Assembly: GCA_037953745.1 (NCBI GenBank)
Contig: JBAKBP010003129.1
Coordinates: 96,198-160,197, forward strand
DNA: 64,000 nucleotides
Source of the DNA: Lithodes maja
Lineage: Eukaryota > Arthropoda > Malacostraca > Decapoda > Lithodidae
Direction: 5' to 3'
Notes under the pieces: generated by a model
What the model saw: the letters and a program-made list of their open reading frames with translations, nothing else
Database searches by the model: none
What the model was told of the DNA's origin: nothing
Part shown: positions 34,101-46,100 of the stretch, one piece after another
How the letters are laid out: every line of letters begins with the position of its first letter
How positions within the stretch are numbered: position 1 is the first letter of the stretch
Position numbers and translations under genes: made by a program

Positions 34101-37100
34101 GCCCATTTATTCTCTGGCCACTGGTGTTCCTGGCACTTCTTCTCAAAGCGTGTGAAAAATTCTGTTACACCACTCTCGTCAAACACCGGAACCAGTTTCA
34201 ATAAGTGCGAGAGAGACTGCTCATGAACACGGTTACCAGCCCCAAATCGCTGTCCCGTTGCCTCTACTCGCGACTTCTCTACGTCCATGTCGGCACAGTA
34301 CCTAGTCGACTCAGCTTGGATTTTTGCTAGCTCTATTTGCTGCTGACTGATAGTTTTTCTCTCTTCTATCTTGGCTAATTCTAATTGCTGCTGAAGCTGA
34401 AGCTCAGATACCCTGATAGCCTTTCTCTCTTCGATCTTAGCTAATTCGAGCTGAAGCAATAATTCTGGAGTTAACCCTTGAGGAGGTGAAGGTGCTACAA
34501 TGTTTGAAATTACCGGTGGTCCCCCCAGGGGCAACCCACCCTGCCAGTCACCACCCAACTGCGGAAGCGTACCCGGGGTCGGCAAACTACTTGGATGGCT
34601 GGGAGTCGAGTGTAGGGGAAGCATGGCCGAAGGGCTCTGAGCACTCAACCCATCTCGCTCACCAGTCACCCTGCCCAGTACACACGTTATCAAGTTATCC
34701 CTGGTCATGCTGCTAGTACCCGCATGACCGATAGCTGTGGCCAGGCATTGAAGACCGTACCGATTCACACCCACCAACCGCTCGGCAGTAACAGGCCATT
34801 GCAAAAATATCCTAGCATCCTCCTCACAGTTCACCTGATTAACCATATCATCATACTGCTGTTCCTCAGTTTCGACATTACGTACTGTGTCTCCATTCTC
34901 CTCTGATCCGGTATAAGACATGATGCTCACAAAAATTTCTCACCACAATATTCAGAAAAGAAGCACCCCAAACTCTTATACCTCGATATACACACAACAA
35001 TTCTCGGAAATACTCAAGGGCTATACTATGTTGCAAAAAAAAAATATTCTTGCTGATCCCCGCAAAATATTCTCCAAAACAACAAATGTTCCCTGCTAAT
35101 AAATGTAGGTTCACCAAATCCTAGGTAAGGTCGCCATTTGTTACGACTGGGGTTCAAATATATCAGGGCTCTTATTCATTGGACTAGTAATGGCATAAAT
35201 GTTACAATGGAAAGCGCTAGCTCCAACCTCTGAAGTATATTCCCAGTGAACAAAGAACACAAATACTCTACAGAGTTCTATATGCAGTAATAGGCTATCA
35301 AACTCTCAATAAATGTGCGTCTACTCTAGGCTTAATGTTAGGTGAAAACAGCCTATTACTACCTATAACCGAAGGTGCTTGGTTATGGTATGCAAAGTAA
35401 GGTGGTAAGAGAAGTTACAGCTTACGTTACTTTAATCAATAAATGTCAGGCACTCCTGCATGAAAGAAAGTGCACTAAAGTCCTTCAACACTAACAAGGA
35501 ATCTTCTTTAATGTTAGATGCTGTAAAGATGCTCGTATCGGAAATGGAACCCAAAAAGGCAGGCAGTGGAACAATGCTCGTGCAGGCTATGCACACAAAA
35601 AGGCAGAATATATAATGCCGTCGGAGCCAAGAATATCCTAAACACTACAACACTAATAATAATCGCCACAATGCAGTATTCCTATCAACAAAAAGAGCCT
35701 AAGTCGTTTGTGTCTCAATACATCAAACTAGGCTGCGAAATGCTTGTGTAATCATAAATGGGTATGCTTAAAAAGAGTAATTAGGTTAATACACTTAATG
35801 TCTACTGTGACTGATAAAGTCTAGCTAGAGTCAATGATACGAGATACTGGTGCGCATGGCATGCTGCATAGCCTAGTGCAAATCTCAAGTCTGTGCGTCA
35901 AATATTACGTTATAATGAAGGGTAGCTCTCTTGAGAAACCTTAATACCGAAGTATTAAGCGTTCTCCTGGCGTACCTCAAAGACAAACAATCGAGACTAG
36001 AACAGTGCAGAATGGTATAGGCAAAAAGCCCTCATTCGTGCATGCTCTACTCTCAATGGCACAAAGACTAGAATTTACTCAATCAACTCCAGTTCTCAGG
36101 TATGTCGTGCCGCTTTTTACTGAAGCCAGCACTCATAGGAAACAATACCTATGATATCAGACTCCCAGTCTAGCATTATCTAATCCAGCAGAACACTAAT
36201 AATTATAGGAAGCGGCAATATGAAAGCCAACCAATGCTTCGTGATCCACTTATCTTAACAACTAACATACACAGGTTATATCAGACCTTAACACACAATA
36301 CAACTGGCCAGCATTAAGCTGATTTTGCAGAGTTAACCAGAGGGGATATAATGTTAATAGAAAGGTGGTGAAAGATATGGAAAATGAGAGAGATAGGCAG
36401 AGGAAAAGGTTCTCAGGTGCGGAGCGGGGATAGATAGCAAGGGACAAAAAGATGGGTGTGTTCTAGAAACCAGATCTGAGGGAGAGAGTGGCGAGGAACC
36501 AGTATATATACTCGCACTAGCTCGAGCCGCGTGGGAAACCAGCGGTTACAAGTCAACTAACCACTAACAAGAGCTCGCAGCATGGTAAGGACCTCCCTCC
36601 ACCAACCCCCGCGAGGCAGCCAGCCGTGACGTCATCGAGCGGGACAAAAAACACTGCGCGCCCCCTCTCACTCTGTTCTACTCCCTCTCTCTCTCCCAGA
36701 TCCTATCATTACTAGTTAATGATAAAACATATACTTTACAATTAAATATATAAAGCCTTGACATGGGCGAAAACAAAGAGCCTTTCTGGACTGCCCATGA
36801 CACGAGCTTACATATGAAATAAAGCACACTCTAATACATAAACTGTAGCCCCATCCACTGCCCTGGCGATCCTAGTGAGTCACTGTAGGACAAGCCATGC
36901 GGTTCTAACGGAGTGGTCAACGTCACAAGGTGAATGCGGGGAAGAGCAAGGTTATGGTCTTCGAAAGGGGTGAAGACACAGAGTGTGAGGTGAAGTTGAA
37001 TGGTCAGGCTATGGAGACTGTCAGCTCATTTAAGTATCTGGGCAGTGTGTTGAGTAAAGATGGGACTATGGATGAAGAAGTGCGGGAGAGGGTTGTAGGA

Positions 37101-40100
37101 AGTAGTGGCGTAGCCAAGGGTGGGCATGGGGGGGCACGTGCCCCCACGCCCCCATGAGAAACCTGCACCCCTCCCCCCCCCAGGTGCCCCCCCACCAGAC
37201 ACCACAGCCCTAAATGTATACCTATAATATGTGTTATTGTTAATTTGTATTCAATAGGAAGTAAGGAACTCCTTGATAGAAGGCACCACCACCTAAAACA
37301 AGAATTAAAATGATTACAGATCATAAGTATCTCCATTTACAATTATCACTTCACCAACAGCAATAGAAGTGAAAATTTGTAAAGGAGTTTAAAATTATGA
37401 TAGTCACCGCTTTAATCATTGGTTGGAGGCTCGATTTCTTTAGTTTTCATACCTGTTGGAGCTAATCATTGGTTGGAGGCTCGTTTTCTTTAGTTTTCAT
37501 ACCTGTTGGAGCATTGATTTTCCATCCATCCTAGATTGGAAAATTGAATAGTAATTTTATATAATTATGAACTATTTCTTATTCTTAATATATAAAGTTT
37601 AAACATTTTCAGTTAATTTAAGGCAGAAAGAAAACAAAATATTATTACAAAAGAAACTTATTTCTCAAATGAATGCTAGGACACGTTTTTATTTTTTTTA
37701 TAAATTGCTCAGCTGATTGCTGCGTGAAGAGAGGGACGAGGGTGGACACTTTGGGTAAGAAATGTTTCTGGTTTGTGGCATTTCTGGTACGATTATCATG
37801 ATGTCTTATTATCTATTCAACTTTAAATTAATTTGCAGGCATTGTGTAAACACAATAATGTCACTAAGCCTTAATTATAGAGATTATACAGTACATTATA
37901 TCAATACAATATACTGTATAGGCCTAGCCTAATCCTGCAAGTACTGTACATTACTATTTTCATAATTTAAGTGAATCAATAAAGCTCTCCCTTGCCCTTC
38001 AACCCTCCCTTAGATTATGCAGTAGTAATTTTTGTATGTAAAGGATATTCCTCTGATTATGTCTCACAAGATTTCTTTGGTTCAGTTTCAATTATGCGAA
38101 TTAGCTTCTAATTTCCAATTATGTCCACAAATATACAGTACAAGTGTTTAATAAAGCTCTGAGAGGATTGTGTGTTTACAGTTTTTATATACTAAATTGG
38201 TTATGTAAATTGAGTTAGTGTTAGTTGAGTTTAATACAATATAGGCTAATGATTAACCATATAGACAAAGCTAGTCTAGTTCAGTCAGTGACAGGAGAAG
38301 GTTGTGTTAATCTGAGCTCCTGCCCGGACCACTTACCAGTGACCTTTAGTGACCATTACACCTACCTGTGTTTGGGGGCAGTGCACTCGTGTTATATAAA
38401 AGTGTTATAGCTCAGTTTTTAGCTGTTAGTTTACTTGTTTTTGTTTTTCTGTACTCAGTTTCTTGCTCCTCGCTAAGCTTATTGGGATCATGGCAGGTAT
38501 GGGAGTGCGAGTCTCTAACTGATCTGCATCATCTTATTCTCCAAGTAAGAGAGGAGATGGTTGTGGTGAAGGAAGAGGTCTTGGCTCTAAGGGAGGTTAA
38601 TGTTAAACTTCAGAGGGAAGTGGATTTGATTAAAGACGAAAATCTAGCTTTCAAGCTTAGCCAAGAGGAAATAAAGTCAAGTAAGGGGAAAAGGGAGGAA
38701 GTTGATGAAAAATTGTATTCATGGCAGGTTGTTAAAAATACGGGTGGGAAAGTCACACTCAAGAAGCAGGATAGTAGAATAGGTATGAGTGTGACAAATA
38801 CATTCTCTCCTTTGCGAGACGAATGTGAGGGAAAAGATAGTCAGGATAAGGGAGGGATAACCGAAGTGCCTGCCGCCGACTCAGCTCCAACCTCTGACGC
38901 TGTGCTACCTACCACCACCACTACCCCCACCACCACCACCACCACCAAGGGAGCTTCTGCCACCACCGGGGGTTCTCCAACTGCAGCTGCTGGATCCTCC
39001 CGAGGGAAAGGTAAGTCTGTGTCCCGAGAAGGTAAGTCTGTGTCGATTGTGGGCGACTCCATGGTAAGACATTTAGTTAGGGCTACCCGCACTAAACTTA
39101 GGAAGGTTGTGTGTCTGCCTGGCCATGGAGTTGGGAGGGTTTTAGAGAAGATGGACCACATCTTGGAAGATAGTGGAGATAACCCCATTATCTGTCTCAG
39201 TGCCGGGAGTAACGATGTTGGTAAGGGTAGAAGTGAGGAACTGCTGCAGCAGTATCGGGATGTGTTAGATAAAGTTAGGATGAAGGGAGGGATCCCTGTA
39301 GTACATTGTATCCTACCCAGAAGAGGAGTTCCCAAGGAATGGACATCCAGGGCGATTGGTGTCAATTGCCGTTTGGAGAAATATTGCAAAGAAAAGGCAA
39401 TACCATTCATTGATAACTGGGATAGTTTCTATGGGAGAGATGGGATGTACGCAAGGGATGGGGTTCATCTTTCACGGTTAGCGGTTTCTACATTAGCTAG
39501 TTCTTTAGATAGGGTGGTTGTGGGGTTTTGAACAGAAATATTGAGAGTGTAAATGAGAGGTTAAATGGAACATTTTAGCGTCAGGCGAAAGCGATAAGGA
39601 TATTCAGTCTCATGCTAAAAATTATGACTATAATGCAAATGATAGTAGTGATGGTGCAACGGAAGATGGAAATGTCGCTAAAAACAAAGGTAAATTAGGT
39701 ATAAAGAAAATAAGTAAATTGAGAGTATATTACACAAACTGTAGGAGTCTATGTAACAAAATGAACGAACTTAGAGCCCTTGTTAGCAAAGAAAATATAG
39801 ACATAATAGCGCTAACTGAAACGTGGATTAATACAGAAACCAGGCATTTTTTAGCAGAATTTGATATACCAGGATATAGTTTGTTTAAATATGACCGAAC
39901 AAGTAAGAGGGGTGGCGGTATAGCAGTGTTTGTCAGGAGTACATTAAAAAGCTGTATTAAATCAGGTATTAGACTAAATAACGATAATGAAAGTGTTTGG
40001 GTAGAGGTTAACGAAGGTAGTGAGACCATAGTTATTGGAGTTATGTATAGACCGCCAAATATGAGTAGAAATGACGGAACGTCATTATGGGAGGAAATTA

Positions 40101-43100
40101 AAATGGCATCAAGGTTTAGCAATGTGTGCATTATGGGGGATTTTAATTTTCCGAATATAGATTGGCAGCATCAAATAGGAGACTCTGATTCTGAGGAGTT
40201 TATAGAGGTAGTACAAGATAGTTTTTTATTTCAATTCATAGATACGCCGACTAGAGGTAATAATATTCTCGATTTAGTTTTCAGTAACAATGAACATATG
40301 GTAAATAATGTAGAGATAGGGGACCACCTAGGAAATAGTGACCACAATTCTGTGTATTTTAATATACAATGGAAAGGTAATACCAGGGAGAATACAACAT
40401 TAATACCTGACTTTAGAAAAGCCAATTATGGGGGGTTAAGAAGAGCCCTATTAGCGGACCCTATGGTCAAAAAATTAAGTCGATCCAGGTGTCCAAATGA
40501 GTGTACCCCTTCTCAGGCACCTGTCATCTTAAGTCAGGAAGAGACGTCAACCTTGGTAGATACATACGATAATTTTATCAAGTCAGTATTCAATGCACAA
40601 AATAAATACATCCCCAAAAGAAAATTTAGATCAACACAGAACCAACCCAAATGGATGAATAATAGACTATTAGATCTTCTAGGACAAAAGAGAGGAATAT
40701 ATAGAAAAATTAGAAAAGGCGAAATTCACCTACTTGCTTACTATCAGACTCTATCAAGACAGGTAAAAAAGGATATTAGGAAAGAAAAAAGAAATTATGA
40801 AATTAAGGTTGCCAATGACTCAACAAATAATCCTAAAGCTTTTTACCAACTATATAAATCCAAGGTTAGAGATGTAATTGGTCCCCTTAAAACTTCGATA
40901 GGAGAAATGCCAGAAAATGATTTAGAAATGTGCAGTACATTAAATAGTCAATTTCTTTCCGTTTTCACTAATGAAAATTTGGCACAGTTTCCAGAAGTCC
41001 GTAAGATATATAGCGATAGTATAGAAAATAGGTTAAGTACGGTTACTATAAGTAGAAATGATGTGCTTAAGGAAATTGACAGACTGAAACCTCATAAATC
41101 GCCTGGTCCTGATGAGGTGTATGCTAGAGTATTAAAAGAATGTAGGGATGAGTTAAGTTACCCATTAACATTTCTATTTAACAAGTCATTGGAGACAGGT
41201 ATAGTTCCAGAAGCTTGGAAGCTTGCAAACGTAGTTCCGATCTTCAAAAAAGGTGACAAATCAATAGCATCCAATTACCGTCCCATTAGTCTTACATCAA
41301 TCATAGGAAAGCTACTAGAGTCAATTATTGCTAGTAAAATTAGAAACCACTTAGATACATTTAATTTAATAAATTCTTCTTAGCATGGATTCACTCAGGG
41401 ACGTTCTTGCCTTACTAATTTGCTTAGTTTTTTCTCAGAGGTATATGAAGCAGTAGATAATGACAAGTCATATGATATAATATATTTAGATTTCAGTAAA
41501 GCTTTCGACAGAGTCCCCCATGAGAGATTGATGAGAAAGGTTGAGGCGCATGGAATAGGTGGGGCGTTGTTGGGATGGATTAGGTCATGGCTAATTGGTA
41601 GGAAGCAGAGAGTCAGCATAAATGGTACGAAGTCAGAATGGGGAGCAGTCAAAAGTGGTGTCCCCCAGGGATCTGTATTAGGTCCTCTGTTGTTTGTTAT
41701 ATACATAAATGACCTTGATTTAGGTATAACTAGTAGGATAAGTAAATTTGCAGACGATACCAAAATGGGGAGAACAATTGATTCAGATAGAGATATAGAG
41801 TGCCTCCAAAGGGATCTAGATACCTTACACGAATGGTCAGTAAATTGGCAGATGAAGTTTAACATTGACAAATGCAAGGTATTAAAGATAGGGAAGATGC
41901 ATACAAATGTTAAATATAAACTAGCTAATGTGGAATTAGAAAACTCGAATTGTGAGAAAGATCTAGGTGTGTTTGTTAGCAATGATTTGAAGCCTAGACA
42001 ACAGTGTATACGCGTTCGAAACAAGGCAAACAGGATTCTCGGGTTCATCTCAAGGAGTGTGAGTAACAGAACTGCTGATGTTATCTTAAAATTTTACTTG
42101 TCATTAGTGAGACCCCATATGGATTATGCTGTTCAATTTTGGTGTCCTTATTACAGAATGGACATAGATTCATTGGAGAGAGTACAACGTAGAATGACAA
42201 AAATGATCCATAATATTAGAAATCTTCCGTATAAAGAAAGGTTGAAGGAATTAGGCTTACATTCGTTAGAGAGACGCAGAGTTAAAGGGGATATGATAGA
42301 GGTGTTCAAGGGGGTTAGTGGGATTAACAAAGGGGACATGACAAATGTACTAAAGCTCAGTGATAGCGAAAGAACTCGTACCAATGGTTTCAAATTAGAT
42401 AAATTTCGTTTCAGAAAAGATATAGGCAAATATTGGTTTGGTAACAGAGTTATAGATGGGTGGAATGGACTACCAAGTGCTATAGTGGGATTAAAAACGG
42501 TAGGGAGCTTTAAGATAAAATTGGATAAGCATATGGACGAGAAGGGTTGGGTGTGAAGGGGGATCAGCAGGGTTGGGCCAATCAGCGCTCTGCAGACCCC
42601 CGTAATCCTGCGTTAATCTCTAACCATTTTGGTAAGATGATCCTCAGGGTATTAGAGTGTTGAGCCTATAATTGGGCTTTGTAATTGGGGTTGTGTGGGA
42701 CAAGGATCTGCCTTGCTTGGGCCGGTCGGCTTTCTGCAGACTCCCATTTTCTTATTTTCTTATGTTCTAAGGATAAAATCAAAGAGGAGTTCCTTAGAAT
42801 CATTAGTTTGATAATGTGTTATTTATAAACAAAATATGGCTTCAGATTGAGTTTATTAAGTAGTGAAATTAAAAAAAATCTCGGGGGGGTGGGGGGGAGG
42901 GGGGCTCACAGCATCCCCCGAACCCCCACAGCACCAGGGCCCAATGAAGTCTTTACCTGGCCCTGGGTATCAGGTGCCCCTCTCATGATAATGGTGCCCC
43001 CCCAGGTGCACCCCTGCTGAGAAAACCCTGGCTACGCCACTGGTAGGAACACTGAAAGCAGTAACAAGAAATAGGGTGGTCAGTATGGAAGTAAGTCCTT

Positions 43101-46100
43101 GCATGACAGTGTGGTAATCCCGACACTGACTTATGGAAGCGAAGCATGGACGTTTGAGAAGAGGCTCAGACCAAGAGTGAGTGGGGTGGAAATTAGTTAC
43201 TTGAGAAGTGTGTGCCGTGTTACATGGAGGGATAGACAGACGAATGAGGAAGTAAGAAGGAGGCGTGGTGTGGAGGTAGATGTGCTGGAAAGTGTGAAAA
43301 GGAACACCTTGAAATGGTTCGGCCATATGGAACGTATGGGAAGTGAGAGAATGACAAAGAAGGTGTACGAGAGCGAGGTGGAAGGACAGAGAGGAAGAGG
43401 TAAACCGAAAGAGAGGTGGAAGGATGGAGTGAGGAAGTATATGGATGAATATTAGCTGGTTGGGAGGAGGGGCATCGACTGACTGGGGACAGAGATGCAA
43501 GGGGGCGGTTCATTCATGGCCACCCCTTTGGGGTGTAACTGTTGGGAGAGAGGTATCTTGGCCAGGATTCCAACCCACTCACTCCAGGTATATTAGGGAG
43601 AGTTGGGCACTGTAACCATTCTGCTATAAGCGGCCATCCGCTCATGGCCAGAAGTAACGTCACAGTTTAGAGGTTAAGCTTAGAAAGAAATTGTGAAAAT
43701 CAGAGATATTTATTGAGATAATGTTTAATTGTTTTATTCCTAGAAAGGAATAATAGTCCCCCAATATAAGGGCAAAGGGGAAAGAGGAGTGTGTGGTAAC
43801 CACCGAGGAATATGTCTTCTAAGCGTAGTTGGGAAGGTATACAGTAGGGTAGTGATTGAGAGAGTGAGAATGAGAACGGAGAAATGGATAGGCGACGAGC
43901 AGGGAGGCTTTAGGAAGGGAAGAGGATGTGTAGATCAGATTTTTACCCTGAATTGTGTTGTGGAGAAGTATCTGGAGAAGAAACAAAAGGTGTATGTTGC
44001 CTTTATGGACTTGGAGAAGGCATATGACAGAGTGGATAGAGAAGGTTTGTGGAAAGTACTTAGAATATACGGAGTAGAGGGCAAGTTGCTGAAAGCAGTG
44101 AAGAGCATGTATGAGGGTGCAAAGGCGGCAGTACGTGTGGAGAATGAGCAGAGCGAGTTCTTTGACCTGAATGTTGGTTTGAAACAGGGGTGTGTGATGT
44201 CCCCGTGGTTGTTTACTGTATATATGGATGGAGTTATGAAAGAAATATTATCAAGAGCAGTGGATGTTGGTGTATCGCTGAAAAGGGAGGGAATTGAGTG
44301 GAAGCTACCTATACTGCTGTTTGCGGATGATACAGTTCTGATGAGTGATAATGAATGGGAGTTGCAGGGTCTGGTAAATGAGTTTGGAACAGTGTGCGAA
44401 AAACGGAATTTGAAGGTAAATACGGGGAAGAGCAAGGTTATGGTCTTCGAAAGGGGTGAAGTCACAGAGTGTGAGGTGAAGCTGAACAGTCAGGCTATGG
44501 AGATCGTCAAATCTTTTAAGTATCTGGGCAGTGTGTTGAGTAAAGATGGGACTATGGATGAAGAGGTGCGGGAGAGGGTACAACAGGGGAAGAGGGTTGT
44601 AGGAACGCTAAAAGCAGTAACAAGAAATAGGGTGGTCAGTATGGAAGTGAAGAAGTCCTTGCATGACAGTGTGGTAATCCCGACACTGACTTACGGAAGC
44701 GAAGCATGGACGTTGGTTGAGAGACTCAGACCAAGAGTGAGAGCAGTGGAAATGAATTACTTAAGGAGTGCGTGCGGAATTACATGGAGGGATAGACAGA
44801 CTAATGAGGAAGTAAGAAGGAGGTGTGGTGTGGAGGTAGATGTGCTGGAAAGTGTGAAAAGGAACAACTTGAGATGGTTCGGCCATATGGAACGTATGGA
44901 AAGCGAGAGAATGACTAAGAGGGTGTACGAGAGCGAGGTGGAGGGACAGAGGGGGAGAGGTAGACCGAATATGAGGTGGAAGGATGGAGTGAGGAACTAC
45001 ATGAATGAAGGCGGTGCTGGTTGGGGGGAGGGGCATCGACTGACTGGGGACAGAGGTGCATGGGGGCGGTTCGTTCGTGGCCACACCTTCGGGGATCACG
45101 GCGTCAGACAATAGATAGATAGATAGATTCCTAGAAAGCCTTTGTGACGCATGTCCAGTGTGAGCATGCTGTACAGAACGCCTAGTCATGCCCCACTCTC
45201 GCTAGGATTGTCAGGGCAGGAACTTTGGCTGTAGTCTATGTAGAGTTTCCTAACTTAGTTCATGTGAGCCGTTGTACTATAAGTAATATGAATATGTATT
45301 TTGTTTTCATCTGAGTCAACGAGTTCTATTTTATATCATTAGTTATAAGTATTGTGTGTAAAACTTATTTGTAATGATGGGAGAAGCGGCAGCCACAGTT
45401 GGGGGTCAGTGGGTGCGCCATGCGGGAGGTGGGCCTAACTCACTAGCACTCCCCCCCTCCCCCCTCCCCTCAGTGCTAGGAAAGCCTTTGTCTATCCCAG
45501 AGGAGAGAGAGAAATTACGTAATGATTGTCAGTGGGCGGTCCTTAGTAGTTCACGTTGGGCTCAATAGAGGGCCGAGTATAAAAAGGGAAGTCTAGCCAT
45601 TTTTTGATCAGAACTCATTAGGCAAAGCGACTTCTCATTTCCCTTGCTAACTATATATATTCTTCTGACTGATTTGAACTTTCTCTACTACCTTACATTC
45701 TTATCTCCTCTTTTCCCTGCCAGTTTAACTTCCATGGTCCCGTTGGTGCAGAGCTAGTCAGCCAACGTATTATCGCTTGAGTTCTCACGAGATACATGCC
45801 TATTAGATAGCCTATTTTGGAAGGGTTAACTTAGAATAGGATTGATTTATGTTTGTTGCACTTGTATATGCATTTCCCTGTGTGTTATTATTATTATTCC
45901 TGTTTTCTGCTGGTCTAGGTAATGCTAGACTGGGGTAAGGCTTTTCTGTGTTACGAGTTGTTGTTTGATGCAGTGGTTAAGCGATAAACCTGCATACTCG
46001 TTTCGGTTCAGTGAAGCCTAGGTTGTCTTCGCGGCTGACTGTGTTGAGTTAATAATTTACAGTGTGTGAGGGCAAGAGCCTAACCACCCTGTATTTTATT

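Larger units (their letters stand above)
28471..36927 (-). mobile_element. LTR retrotransposon B, Gmr1-like, internally deleted
   Basis: 8457 bp with TG...CA ends and target duplication AGGT at 28467-28470 and 36928-36931. On the minus strand it carries 5' LTR, PBS, gag, a rearranged pol and 3' LTR. The two LTRs differ at roughly 13 positions over 1789 bp by eye (under 1 percent), so the insertion is young. The 3' LTR alone carries a 640-bp MITE. Confidence 0.95.
38274..42767 (+). mobile_element. CR1-like LINE Y, nearly full length
   Basis: It lies between AAAGCTA and CTAAGGATAAAATC of the hAT element (X1 shows the empty site AAAGCTAAGGATAAAATC). Only CTA can be read as a duplication. It carries a 5' UTR, an ORF1 with an esterase-like domain, an ORF2 with endonuclease and RT, and a 3' UTR ending CTTATTTTCTTATGTT. 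Truncated relatives are at 13772-14043 (related group), 21085-21168 and 62005-62105. Confidence 0.92.
37103..43042 (+). mobile_element. hAT element X2, interrupted by a CR1-like LINE
   Basis: Same element, same target position and orientation as X1. The left terminal C has become T (TAGTGGCGTAGCC). GTAGGAAC follows at 43043-43050. The 50-bp tandem pair recurs at about 37410-37511. The LINE 38274-42767 splits it. Confidence 0.9.

Noticed and set aside
38490..38520. ATGGCAGGTATG as ORF1 start of the CR1-like LINE
   Set aside because: It is in another frame and stops within ten codons.
38841..39410. 189-codon minus-strand frame
   Set aside because: Antisense of the ORF1 esterase-like region, whose plus-strand motifs are clear.
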